Shown here in pieces: positions 23,767 to 34,522 of a DNA stretch of 64,000 nucleotides. How positions within the stretch are numbered: position 1 is the stretch's first letter; the number at the start of each line of letters is the position of its first letter. A model generated the notes under the pieces. It saw only the letters and a program-made list of their open reading frames with translations, ran no database searches and had not been told where the DNA came from. The stretch comes from Hirsutella rhossiliensis. Lineage: Eukaryota; Ascomycota; Sordariomycetes; Hypocreales; Ophiocordycipitaceae. The position numbers were made by a program, and so were the translations under genes. The stretch is from positions 620,001-684,000 of the forward strand of contig NW_025408680.1 of the NCBI RefSeq assembly GCF_020360975.1, written 5' to 3'.

Positions 23767-23820
23767 ATGAGTCCACGAAGCCTCGCCTCGCTACAAGCCA
23801 GCAATGAACGAGCACTTTAG
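23767..23820 (+). promoter_or_regulatory. upstream ORF overlapping the bZIP start out of frame
   Basis: An ATG at 23767 opens an 18-codon frame (17 residues plus TAG at 23818-23820) that runs past the bZIP ATG at 23804 in another frame. If transcription starts upstream of 23767, ribosomes initiating at this ATG would miss the main start, so bZIP translation would depend on leaky scanning. The transcription start is not known; a start between 23770 and 23803 would remove the effect. Confidence 0.55.
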
Positions 23821-24556
23821 GATACAAGCCCATTTCAACGACATCCGCCCTATCAGAGCTGTCGGAGGAGCGCTCCGCGAAAGTCAATTGGGTACAAGCT
23901 TTGAGTCGGGCCCAGGGTTTCCGGGCCAGGAGGCACTCCACAATACAACATACTGCTTCTCTCAGTCCAACAAGGGGTTCCCATGGCTCGACGATAGCTT
24001 TATTAGAAGCTTAGACGACCAATTTTTCATACCTGGGGACCTTTACGTCAGTGAGGATTTTGGATCAGACGTCCACGATATCGATGCCGCGTCGTGCCAT
24101 CCGGGGCAGGATTCGGACTCCAAAGACTCCGCCTCACCTGGCTCGCTGCCAGCAATTCTGTCGCCTCTCCGCAAGGACCATGGAATGCTTTCCATGACTA
24201 CAGCAAGTTCTCAGCGAGCGCACGAGCGCAAGGGGAATTGCCCAGGGCGCAACAGTATCGAAGCCCCATACAACCCCACAGTTTTACAAGCCCGAGAGAA
24301 GAACCGCATGGCGGCAGACAAGTGTCGCTCCAAGAAACAAAGGGATGTTACACAGCTCAAGAGCATGCATGAGACGCTCGAGGCTAGACATCGACAGCTC
24401 TGCAGCACCGTCTCGGACCTGGTGGCGGAGACGCATGCTCTGAAGAATATGCTCATGCAGCATGGGAACTGCGACTGTGAATTGATCCAAGAATATCTCA
24501 GGGAATCTGCATCTAGTTGGATTGCCAAGAAGACGGGTGACTGCTTGGAGGCCTAG
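23804..24556 (+). CDS. small bZIP transcription factor
   Basis: A single exon of 250 residues. The basic region REKNRMAADKCRSKKQRD (about residues 165-182) has the N-x7-R spacing with Ala-Ala and Cys that marks Atf/CREB-like fungal bZIPs. It is followed by a heptad zipper with leucines or hydrophobics (about 186-217: LKSMHETLEARH, then LVAETHALKNML). After the zipper comes NCDCELIQEYLRESA, which resembles the short segment after the zipper in Atf1-type proteins. The N-terminal half is acidic and Ser-rich, as in activation domains. The protein is much shorter than Atf1 and lacks the stress-MAPK (Osm/Hrm) regions that I would expect in full Atf1, so it is probably an accessory paralogue. Such proteins dimerise and bind CRE/AP-1-like sites in the nucleus. 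It sits alone in a gene-poor region next to transposons. Confidence 0.88.
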   Translation: MNEHFRIQAHFNDIRPIRAVGGALRESQLGTSFESGPGFPGQEALHNTTYCFSQSNKGFPWLDDSFIRSLDDQFFIPGDLYVSEDFGSDVHDIDAASCHPGQDSDSKDSASPGSLPAILSPLRKDHGMLSMTTASSQRAHERKGNCPGRNSIEAPYNPTVLQAREKNRMAADKCRSKKQRDVTQLKSMHETLEARHRQLCSTVSDLVAETHALKNMLMQHGNCDCELIQEYLRESASSWIAKKTGDCLEA

Positions 24557-26837
24557 CAGGGCCATTAATGGTGCTTCGGTGCGGTGCGGCCAGGGGCTAG
24601 GGGGCTCAGCTCTTTACACCGAAGCACCGCGTTTTATTTCTTGATGGAAAACTTTTCTTATAAATATTGAAGCTATGAACGAAAGAGCTGTGATGGACGA
24701 ACATTGACTCTCTTGTGCCATGCGGCTTTGTAGAGTCGTTCCGGTTCCTGCCCAGGTCAGGGGGAGTTCGCCATCTCAGACGCACTCAATGGGCCCACGT
24801 GAAATTCGTGATGCATCAACACGCCACAGTCCACTTTTATTTCCGTCGGCGTCCAGGAGAAGCCCAATAGCGGTGCCCTCTCATGCTCCTGTGCGCTCTG
24901 CCAGCGTGCGAATACTCCAAGGAACTGATTCTATCTTCGTCCCTAGTCACATAAGCATCGTAGGCTTCAACAAACACGGCGCAAGGTCCGGATTCAGCTT
25001 CAGGGGGAGAGGAGCGAGGGCGTCAGGTGGCAACTCGGCTTCGGGAGAAATTCGGGCAAGGGCTAACTGAAGCGACTGTCGACATCATTTTGCAGATGCG
25101 CCACAAGACACGGGAAGCGATGATATCGGATGCAAGCCACCACACGCTTTCATCCGAAAGAGTTAGGAGGTTACAGTACATGGACGCATCGGGGCAGCCG
25201 AACTGGACGTGCTCATCGTAGAAGCCACATCTGCCCGAAGGGTGACGTCAAGGAAGGGTTTCTTCGAGACAATATTTTATACTTTCGACACGGCCGTCTT
25301 GAACAAGGCCACGAAAGCGTGTTGTCCGATGAGGCATCCCAATTCAATTTGGCGCATCCCCTGACTCGTACCACGCAGTTCCGCGGATGTGCCTGTGTCT
25401 CGTGTAGAAGTAACAGCATGATAATCGACTCTTCTTGGCTTCAGCAAAGGTGGCAACAGCCACGAAATGGTACAACCATGTAGGCAGGCTTCTGATAAGT
25501 GTATCGCCCGTACTGTACAGACCAACAAGGCGTCAACTGAAGAGGATGACCATTATCTACAAAGGGGCGGATCTTTGAACAGGTCTCAGGGATACATACT
25601 CCGTACATGCCATGTACGAGTAAGACTGCCTCATCGTTGAGCAGCACGACCCAAGGGTTGTACGGTAGCTGCCCTGGACTGTAACAGAAATTAACAGGAT
25701 CAGCGAGGCAATGAGAACGCTCAACGTGTTTTACCGACCAAGCCGGGGCTGTCAGCAATGATCGGCAACCCCCCAAAAGCCGGTCCCTCCGCGCTCCAGA
25801 CGTCAATGTTAGTGGTCAGCGGTCTCCAACCATTAAGAATACCATGTCAAGCTTCCTGTGGGACGTAAGATTCAGCCCTATCATCGTACGGCACGTCATT
25901 GGACGCGACTTCATCTGGACTTTGACATTTGACAGAAGCTCCGCCCAGTCCAGGGTCAGCCTTAACCTTCCGAACCCGTAGGGTTGACCAGGCTACTTAC
26001 TCTGAGCCGTGCTCAACGTGTAATAATAAGAAAAAGTGTATTGGATTCAATATGGCCCGTGCTCTAATACGGAGCATAGAGCTAGGCAAGATTGGCATCT
26101 ATGGCGACGGACACATGATGTTTCTCGAGAAGAACAGTCGTCAAAGTTCAAGAGGTTCTACTTGACTTAACCCAGATACTCTAACTTGGTTTCGTGGGCA
26201 GCGTAGTTGGAGGCGACACATATTGCTTTCGACACAGACGTGCTTGTGGAGGCTCATGAGCTTGGTTGATATTACATGACCATGCAGCATCGAAATTAAT
26301 GTTTGTAGCCGCACCGTCCAGTCTTGTGGTTCCCCTGCTCACGTCATTGTAGCGTCATCCTTCGCCTCGAAGCACCACGGGTACACCTTCTTCTTGATTC
26401 TATCGCCGTCTTGTGAGGACCTGTGGGCTCGTCATGCTTAGCAAGTTCGTTTGAAGCTTGGTCGAGGGCGGTGCCTCCGATGGCGCTTTCGAGGGCGTGT
26501 CTCGGTCTTCATGAAGCTGTCGTCCACGGAACAGTGGCACTTCGAGTCCCTGTAGTTGTGGTCGCAATAACCGCTGGCGTGGTTGGATTGCTAGACATGC
26601 ATGACCTATGATGGTCGATCAAGAACCCCTTGAAAGTCAGTCACAAGGAGCCAACGTGATCTTGGTCCACAGCTTCCAGAATCCCAGCTCAGCTACCCAT
26701 CCTTGACTTCCAGCCTGCTCTCATGCATGCTGAGCCTGCAAGGAATTCATCAAGGCCCCGCATATTTGAATCGACGGCATCGGGATTCGGGATGGCATGC
26801 TATTGCAGCAAGTCCCTCGACACAAAACCTTCGTTGT
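24557..26837. other. gene-free region upstream of the retrotransposon
   Basis: This 2.3-kb region holds only short overlapping ORFs without recognisable domains. The sequence just downstream of the bZIP gene (24620-24670) is AT-rich and probably its polyadenylation region. No further feature is supported. Confidence 0.5.
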
Positions 26838-27070
26838 TGTCACGGGCTGTGCCCGGCTGGTGGACCCGGTTGTACCGGGTCCGGTGGGTCGTGCTCCGGT
26901 GGCAACACCGGCCCCGCTCCGCGGACCCAGAAGCTGCGAGAACATTCCGAGAAGGGCAATATAGCTGCACTCGAGGCTACGCCTCGAGTTCAGCTTCTTT
27001 CCTCCTTAGCTCTAGATAGACAACACCTAGGCACCTGCTTGTTGAATAAACTCCGGGCCAGCCTTTCACA
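26838..27070 (+). repeat. 5' LTR
   Basis: 233 bases, TG...CA ends. It contains a TATA-like ATATAG near 26960, a perfect hairpin at 26970-26988 (8-base arms CTCGAGGC/GCCTCGAG, TAC loop), a CT-rich stretch, the presumed RNA start at 27008 and an AATAAA signal near 27045-27050. Compared with the 3' LTR the differences are small indels only. Confidence 0.95.
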
Positions 27071-27081
27071 TATCTAGAGCT
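27071..27081 (+). other. self-complementary primer binding site
   Basis: TATCTAGAGCT directly follows the 5' LTR and is the exact reverse complement of AGCTCTAGATA at 27008-27018 (and of the 3' LTR copy at 32191-32201). The match is 11 bases and stops sharply at both ends. In Tf1 of fission yeast the first 11 bases of the mRNA fold back on the PBS and are cleaved to make the primer; the length and position here fit that. It would put the transcript start at 27008. Confidence 0.85.
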
Positions 27082-27118
27082 CCTTCTAAATACCGCAAGC
27101 TGCAGACTGCTCGTCAGG

Positions 27119-28221
27119 ATGGACCAGCAGAGTGAGAGCCCAAGTCTCCAGCAGCAATGGATTGACCAACGCATTCAAGAAGCGGTCAATGCGACTCTCA
27201 GCCCTCTACAGGACCAACTTTCCTTGCTGATGGAGCAACTCGGGCGAGCGCAGCCGCAGAGCGCCGACTTGCAATCGCCGCCAGTGGCACGAGGATTGGG
27301 CGAGAGCACGCCTGGCTTGGGCACGCCCTCCCAAAACCTGCGGTACTGGAATGCGGAAACCGTTGCCCAACCCACCCAAGTATGACGGCTCACGGAAGAG
27401 CTACTCCGCCTGGGCCAGGCAGATGCGAGACAAGCTGGACCTTGATGCACACTACTACAGTGGAAATCGCGAACTTTGGTACCTCATCAACTCATGTTTG
27501 GACGAGCGACCACAGCAAGTGGTCGCTACCTTTACGCCGCGGAGGCCCTGGGGTAGCTACGACCCCAAGAGTTCATGCGATACCTCGACCGAACCTACCA
27601 GGACAGCAACATCCAATCCCGCGCTGCTGCCACGCTGAGAACTATGCGGCAGCGCGAAGACCAACCTCTCGCGTCCTTCCTTCCCCGATTCGAACAGGCA
27701 TTAGCTGAAGCCGGGGGAGCAGACTGGCCGGACAGTGCAAAGATCGTATTTCTAGAGAACGCAATAAATGCACGCCTCCAAGAGAGTTTGGTCACAGCCG
27801 TCCTACCCGACGACTACCAGGGATGGCTTGCGAGAGTTCAGGAAATTGCGGGCAGATTGAGAGACTGAAACCCGGTAGGCAGCCGACGTCGACTGAGCGG
27901 ACGCCTCAACAGCTACCAAGGCAACGACCCAAGGAGGAACCGGAGGACCCCGACGGAGATGTTAAGATGACGGACATCAACCGTATTGGCCACGAGTCGA
28001 AGGGTCGTCGACATGTCGATAAGAAGCCGAAGGATGAGCGCCGCTGCTATCGCTGTGGTCGGACGGATCATCTTATCGTGGACTGCCCAGCCCAGGTGGT
28101 CTTTCCTGGCGAAGGGAAGCAACAGCGACCTAAAGCTGCGCGCATGAAGAAGCCCGATGCCGCAGATGATTCGGAATCAACCGCAGCATCCAGTGAGGAC
28201 GAGTCGGCGGGAAAAGACTAG
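27119..28221 (+). pseudogene. gag: gag of the retrotransposon, frame-disrupted
   Basis: The ATG at 27119 begins a coiled-coil-like segment rich in Gln and Leu (IDQRIQEAVNATLSPLQDQL). The capsid-like region follows in other frames (PKYDGSRKSYSAWARQMRDK from about 27366, then FLPRFEQALAEAG from about 27672), and the nucleocapsid ends in a CCHC knuckle CYRCGRTDHLIVDC near 28045-28088. The product would package element RNA in a virus-like particle. Three different frames are needed to read these pieces in order, so as written there are at least three frameshifts (about 27350, 27570 and 27830-27870). There are no large deletions. Confidence 0.85.
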
Positions 28222-31200
28222 CCCCGGGCGAAAGCGGGCGCCGGGGCCTGCAAAGGCAGACATCCGGGACTGGGAAGCGTTCAAGCCACGAATGAATAGT
28301 CGGACTGTATTAGTCAACGCGCGGGTAAACCGAGGCTATCGAATACGCGCCCTTGTCGACTGTGGATGTGACTGCTATGCCGTGATCGACGAAGCCCTTG
28401 TTCGGAAGCTGCGGATACCCTTCGTCGACTCGAAACCACGAGAAATTGGGGGATTCTCAGAGTCAGCGAAGAGTGTCATATCCCCAGGGTCGTGGCTGTT
28501 GTGGTCGAGACAGCTGGATTTGACGAACGTGTCTTTGCATACGTGATCCCAAGCCTGGGCCAGGACATGTTCCTCGGCCGGCCTTGGATGGAGAGAAATC
28601 ACGTCGTGTACGATGCTGCCAAGCAGCGAATGTACCATGGGAGGGCAGGTGTGACGATACGCCTCATTGGGCAGGAAGAGCCCGCCAAGATACGCGCGAT
28701 TCGAAGCGCAAGACTCGTGTCGGCAGCCGTATTCACGGCGGAATGTCGACGCGCAAAGAGACGCAAGAAGTGCAACGCGATCTCGATTCATGCAATCAGT
28801 TTGTCGGATATAGAGAGGCGCTTCAGCCGAAGCCGCCAGTCGATCCGAGCGAGAAGGTCCCGGCAGAAGTGCTGAAAGAATTCCGCGACCTATTCTCACC
28901 AGGAGAGGCAATGAAGCTGCCGCCACATCGACCGGGTGTGGATCATGAAGTCAACCTGCAGCCTGACAAGAACGGCAACGAGCCACCCTTCCGTGGGGCC
29001 CACTCTACAACATGTCACGAGAAGAGCTGTTGGTCTTGCGAAAGACCCTGAAAGACCTGCTGGACAGAGGATTCATCCGAGCGAGTAGCTCAGCGGCTGC
29101 CGCGCCGGTGCTGTTCGTGCGGAAGCCGAATGGAGGGCTGCGATTTTGTTGCGACTACCGAGCGCTGAATGCAATCACCAAGCGCGACCGATACCCACTG
29201 CCCTCATCGCGGAGACCCTGCAGAATCTGGCCAAGGCTAAGTGGTTCACCAAGTTGGACGTGGTGGCCGCTTTCCATAAGATCCGCATGGCTCCGGGACA
29301 TGAGGGAAAGACTGCATTTCGCACGAGGTTTGGGCTCTACGAGTGGCTCGTGTGCCCTTTCGGCCTGAGCGGCGCCCCGGCATCATTCCAACGATACATG
29401 AACAGTGTATTGCGCGAATGGCTGGACGACTTTGTCACAGCGTACCTGGATGATGTACTGATCTACTCGAGCGGTTCGAAGGCGGATCATGAGGCTAAGG
29501 TGCGACGAGTTCTCCAAGCACTCGCCGACGCTGGGCTGCACCTAGACCCAGCGAAGTGCGAGTTTTCGGTACAAGAGGTCAAATACCTTGGGTTCATCGT
29601 CAACGCAGGGAAAGGAATCGCCTGCGACCCCGAAAAGCAGCGCGCCATCCGCGAATGGGAGGCCCCGACCACGGTGAAGGGTGTCAGAAGCTTTCTGGGC
29701 TTCGCCAACTATTACCGGATCTTCATCCCCGACTATGCCAAGATCACGCAGTCTCTGGATGCCCTGCTTAAGAAAGGAACTGCCTTTCATTGGGGACGAG
29801 CGGAGAACGAGGCGTTTCAGGAGCTGAAGCGACGATTTTGCGAGTCACCGGTGCTCAAGCAGTGGGACCCGAGCCTCCCGACCTTTTTGGAGACGGATTG
29901 CTCAGGCTACGCATTGGGAGGCGTCCTGTCGCAGGAAGGCCCAGATGGACGTCGACACGCATGCGCCTTCTTCTCGAAGCGACTTTCGCCAGCGGAGTAC
30001 AACTATCCCATTCACGACAAGGAGATGCTTGCCATCATGAGATGTCTCGACAACTGGAACGCCGAACTTAGGAGCTGCGGCCCATTTACAATCCTTACCG
30101 ATCACCGCAACCTGGAGTATTTCATGACACGCCAGAAGCTCACGGAACGGCAGAGCCGTTGGGCAGCCGAATTGTCCCAGTTCGACTTCAAGCTCGAGTA
30201 TCGACCGGGAAGCGAGGCTGTCGTGCCTGATGCGTTGTCCCGCCGTGAACAAGACAAGCCACAGGGCATTGACGACGAGCGGGAACAAGGAAGAATGATA
30301 CAGTTGATACCGGATAGTGCCATTCCATCATCGACAAGAGCATGTATCAACGCGATGAGTTCTGACTGTTCAGAGGCATCCACCCTGCCGAAGATGAAGG
30401 TCTTCGAGGTAGCGGACCTGCAGCAACTCTGGGACGAAACGGTGGCGAAGGACTCGATATTCCGGGCAGCCTATAAGGCAGTCCGCGATCGCGAGCGTGC
30501 CTTCCCGCCCTCGCTGGGCCTGAAGATCCAGATTTCAGAATGTGCGATCGACGCAGGCAAAAGGCTGACATTCAGAGACCGTATTTGGGTGCCGGGTGGA
30601 TCCGGAGAGGAGGGTAACCAGGAGGAAGCTGAGAAAGACCAGTTGAGAACCCGCATTGTGCAGCAGTCGCATGACTCTGTTGCGACCGGTCATCCCGGCA
30701 GGAAGGTACGCTGGCTATTGCGGCTCGGCGATTCTACTGGCCTGGGCAGTCCCAGCTGGTTCGCCGGTACGTAGCCAATTGCGACACCTGCGGCAGAGCA
30801 CACATCTGGCGCCAGATCGAAAAGGGATTTCAAGCCTCTGCCGATTCCAGATCGACCCCGAAGCCATTTGTCCATGGACTTCATCACAGATCTGCCGCCT
30901 ACTGGACCGAGCAAGGCAAGGTACCTGTGGGTGATTGTGGACAGACTGACAAAGGCTGTGACCCTCGAGGTGATGGACAACATGGAAGCTGAGCCGTGTG
31001 CAAACCGTTTTCTCCAGTGTCATTACCGATTTCACGGAATGCCACGGTCCATCGTCAGCGACCGCGGGAGCAACTGGCTAAGTAGGTTCTGGAAGAGGTT
31101 CTGCCGTCTTGCAGGTGTCACGCAGAAATTGAGCACGGCCTATCATCCTCAGACGGACGGAGGGCCAGAGAGAATGAACCAGGAGATCGAGGCCTACCTG

Positions 31201-32021
31201 AGAGCCTACGTGTCGTACGTGCAGGACGACTGGGAGAACTGCTCCCTGCCGCGCAGCTGGCACTCAACAATCGTGAATCCGCAGCGACCAAGATCAGCCC
31301 CTTTTCGCTGAGCATGGTTACCACGTCGATCCCATCAGCGTCGAGGAATCGGAAGAGCCACCGAGGCATAGAGAGGAAAGCAGAGCTGATAGCCTACTCA
31401 GTCGCCTGCAGGAGGTCAATGAGTACATGCAAGCAGTGATGGCCTCCTCACAGCAACAACAAGAAGAGGCTGCCAACGCAAAGCGACAGCCTGCGGAGCG
31501 ATTTGAAGTTGGTGACAAGGTGTGGCTCTCGATGGCAAACTACAGATCGCCACGACCGTGCAAGAAGCTCGACTGGCTGCATCACAAGTACACAGTCACG
31601 AAGGTAATTAGTTCGCACGTTGTTGAGCTCGATGTTCGTGGCTCAATTTACCCGCGATTTCATGTTGACCTTTGCGGCGGGCGCATCAAGATCCGGCTCC
31701 TGGCCAAAGGTAGATGACGCACAGCCACCACCGGTACAAGATGAGTCCGGCACGGATCTGTGGGATGTCGACGAGATCCTCTGCGCGAGATGGAAGAAGC
31801 GCGGACGAGGGGAATTCAGGCAAGCACTAGTGCGATGGACGGGCTACGCAGAGCCGACTTGGGAGCCAGTTGAGTGGTTGCAAGGAACAATTGCGATGAA
31901 GGCATTCGAGGACAAGTACGGGCCAATCAAGACCAATGATGGCCCTAGGGAGAGGTACGAGACGCTGGCAGGAACGCAAGAACCCGCAGACGCCGACCTG
32001 GTCGGAGGGGACAAGGGGTAA
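28222..32021 (+). pseudogene. pol: pol of the retrotransposon (protease, RT, RNase H, integrase, chromodomain), frame-disrupted
   Basis: The protease segment has LVDCGCDCYAVID near 28350-28390, so the active-site triplet reads D-C-G instead of the usual D-S/T-G. Reverse transcriptase starts near 28860. [20 protein letters not shown] and the catalytic YLDD (29443-29454) are present. RNase H follows with FLETDCSGYALGGVLS and LTDHRN. The integrase has the zinc-binding part broken across a frameshift (ANCDTCGRAH near 30776-30805), then the D,D,E residues in LSMDFITDLP, IVSDRGSN and PERMNQEIEAYLR. The end is a chromodomain, with WDVDEIL and RWTGYAEPTWEPVEWL near 31757-31880. In this family it steers integration to heterochromatin marks. 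The longest clean stretch is 29146-30774. At least six frame changes interrupt the rest, but all catalytic blocks survive. Confidence 0.88.
32004..32021 (+). other. polypurine tract
   Basis: A purine-rich run (GGAGGGGACAAGGGGTAA, one C and one T) ends exactly where the 3' LTR begins, the position of the plus-strand primer in LTR elements. Confidence 0.8.
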
Positions 32022-32253
32022 TGTCACGGGCTGTGCCCGGCTGGTGGACCCGGTTGTACCGGGTCCGGTGGGTCGTGCCCGGTGGCAACACCGGCCGCCC
32101 GCGGACCCAGAAGCTGCGAGAACATTCCGAGAAGGGCAATATAAGCTCGCACTCGAGGCTACGCCTCGAGTTCAGCTTCTTTTCCTCCTTAGCTCTAGAT
32201 AGACAACACCTAGGCACCTGCTTGTTGAATAAACTCCGGGCCAGCCTTTCACA
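32022..32253 (+). repeat. 3' LTR
   Basis: 232 bases. It differs from the 5' LTR by several one- or two-base indels and by no clear substitution. The hairpin (32152-32170) and the RNA-start motif (32191-32201) are intact. It is followed by the second target-duplication copy GTTGT. Confidence 0.95.
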
Positions 32254-32258
32254 GTTGT

Positions 32259-33184
32259 CAGGGGCACATGGATGTTTGTACAGAAGCTGGGCACAGCACC
32301 ACCCTGTGTCCAGATCGCCGGACGAGGAGCTGGTCACTTTCGACATAACACTATCATAATCTGGTCACGAGGCTCAAGTCGTTGCCCCATGAACGCCCGT
32401 CGCATCACTGGCCAAGCTACCTGCTGGTTGCCACGTCTTGCGAGAGGGCGGAACAAGCAGCGGGCGGTTACAACCGAGGCGAGTCGAACGCACAGTTAAT
32501 GTGCCCCGTTAATGTTCCGAGGAAGTAGCTTGTTGGCCGGACTCACCCTTCGGTCAGTATGCCGAGCCCCATCATGATGTTTCAGCACTCGAGCTACGCT
32601 GCCCAATGGGAGGGCCAGCCGCACCGGAGGATGCCTCTCTATGGCGTACGAGAGGAAGGCTCGCCAGCCGCGGCTCGCGCAAAGAAGCCTTTCGGAACGA
32701 AATTTGGCGACAAGAGAACCGGAGAAGAGTTGGCTACAGAAGAGAGAGAGAGAGTTGGCGACAGTAGATAGGAGACAGGAAGAAGAGTGAGGTCGAGATA
32801 CGAGACACGGCGAGAGACGTAGAGCATTATCGTGAGTGAAACCGAGACAGAGCGTCGGGAAGGCAGGCTAGGCCGCTGGAGGAAAATTTGGTTTAAAAAG
32901 GCGCAAACTCAAAGGGCGTGGAGAGACGGCAGGGTTGAAGAGAGATGTGAGTGGGTAATGCATGTCTGGGCGAGTGGAAGGCTCGGAAAATTTACATGTG
33001 CTACCGGTATAAGTCGTAGGTATAAACAGAATAAGGAGTATATTGGGGAAGTTTTGACTTGATCGTCTTCATGAAAAGGAGAACAAGAAGAGAAGAGAAT
33101 GTGCTATTCGAGCCTTTGGCAGTTGATTTTGAGGATGATGAGACATGTTGTCATGTTGTATTGTTTCGTTTGATGCTTTAAAGT
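32259..33184. other. gene-free stretch between the retrotransposon and the antisense companion gene
   Basis: No gene is supported. A purine-rich segment (32690-32830) contains imperfect GAGA and AGAGTTGGC repeats. Confidence 0.5.
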
Positions 33185-34522
33185 TCAGAGAATATTCTTG
33201 GGCGGACGTCGGGCGCGCAGTGGTCGGGAAGATATCGACGCGGGAGGTCTGATAGAGCCAGAGGCGGATGTGTCTTGGTGATTGACCTGTTCGGTGTCCG
33301 TCTCTGACTCTGCGGGGTCTTCCGGGGACAGAAAGGAGGAGGTATCGGATTTGGGAGTCTTGACCGTCACAGTCGGTGATTATGGTGGAAGTTTCGGGAG
33401 AAAGTCGCGGTCTCTTGGTTGGGGTTTGGTAGGGATCGGGCAATGACCGACTTGATGCCAGCATAAGGATCGACTGGGCCAGAAGCATGCGGCGTGGGGG
33501 AGGCGGGGCTTTGGGCGGCCTTGGGTTTCTTCGTAGAGGTAAACCTGGCCAACGCAACGCTATAGTCCGAGGGATTGCCGACCGCGCTCTTGGGTGTCGT
33601 CGGCAGTAGTTGTGTTGCAGAAGCCTGGCCGGACATGGCCTTGTCGTGGAAAGTCCACGTGTCGGGGACGACGATGAAGATATAGTCTTGGTCGAAAGCC
33701 GGGGCATGTTTCATGATCTGGTGATCCAGTAAGCCGGCGATTTTGCCCGTACAGGTGAAGAGAGCGTTCGACTGGAACTGGCTGTCGCGCCTCTCGGTCA
33801 TATTCTTGCATAGGGAGGTCCAAGGATTAGCGTGAATGGGGAAGATGACGAAAACTTGAAGGGTGAAAGCCCTTGAAGGGGGTTTTGCCGGGAATCCCAG
33901 GACAAATAAAGGTGGAGAGCTGGACAAAGCCGCAGCAGCTCAGCTGGGTGTCGTCAAGGGCCGCAGCCGAGTTTCCATGCAGGAGGTCGCGGCCGGAGCC
34001 GATGACAGGTCCCGTGAAGGAGACAATGGGTTGTATCGTTGGGAAAGTATCCACCGAGCTGAGGGTGCGAGTGACAATTCTATGGATATCGTCAGGGAGG
34101 GCAGTGGCGACAGAGAGATTTGGAGCATAGACTCACGGTTGGTAGCTGTGATCGCGGACTATAAGCGCGGGGACGGTGTATTCTGTGATGTTATCATCGT
34201 CCGACTCCAAGCCATCACGTCGCTCGATTTCCCACGTCAGGGCAAAGGGATGAACACGGCCGACCATGAAGAACCATTGCTCGGTCCATTCCGAGGAGAT
34301 TATCTGTTGGTTGTATATGGAAATATTAAGGCTGAAGAAGATGCAGGTCGATGGATTGCCAGTATCTGACCGGATTGCTGCATACTCCGGAGTCGACAGC
34401 CATGAGGGCGTGGGAAGGAAGACCCTCGCTAGGGTTTCTGCGTTGAGCCCTTTGACACGATGCTCATTCTGGTAGGCGAACCTAGCCGGGCAGCCGGGCT
34501 GGACAAAGGCCATCATGGACAT
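33185..34522 (-). pseudogene. spliced, frameshifted gene of unknown function next to the Helitron
   Basis: Reading on the minus strand from the ATG at 34520-34522, exon 1 runs to 34137 (MSMMAFVQPGCPARFAYQNE... to HSYQP). A GTGAGT donor and a CATAG acceptor near 34082 join it in phase to exon 2 (TRTLSSVDTFPTIQPIVSFT). The frame then shifts near 33850-33910, and the most protein-like segment follows (VFVIFPIHANPWTSL, FQSNALFTCTGKIAGLLDH, DYIFIVVPDTWTFHD). More shifts occur near 33380-33440, and the tail (SFLSPEDPAESETDTE, SRPLRARRPPKNIL) ends at 33185. The tail is acidic then basic. I do not recognise a named domain. My impression is that this protein type is repeated in hypocrealean genomes beside Helitrons, which would make it an accessory Helitron gene; I could not verify that. 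It runs opposite to the Rep-helicase gene. Confidence 0.6.

Larger units (their letters stand above)
26838..32253 (+). mobile_element. Ty3/gypsy LTR retrotransposon with chromodomain (chromovirus), self-priming type
   Basis: The element is 5416 bases, bounded by LTRs of 233 and 232 bases that begin TGTCAC and end TTTCACA. It is flanked by a perfect 5-base target duplication GTTGT (26833-26837 and 32254-32258), so it is a complete insertion. Internal order is gag with a CCHC knuckle, aspartic protease, reverse transcriptase, RNase H, integrase and chromodomain, the chromovirus order. The 11 bases right after the 5' LTR are the exact reverse complement of 27008-27018 inside the LTR, the Tf1-type self-priming arrangement, and no tRNA-like primer site is seen. 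The reading frame is broken many times by one- or two-base shifts. The two LTRs differ only by indels, with no C-to-T pattern, so it is either young or disturbed by consensus errors. Confidence 0.95.
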
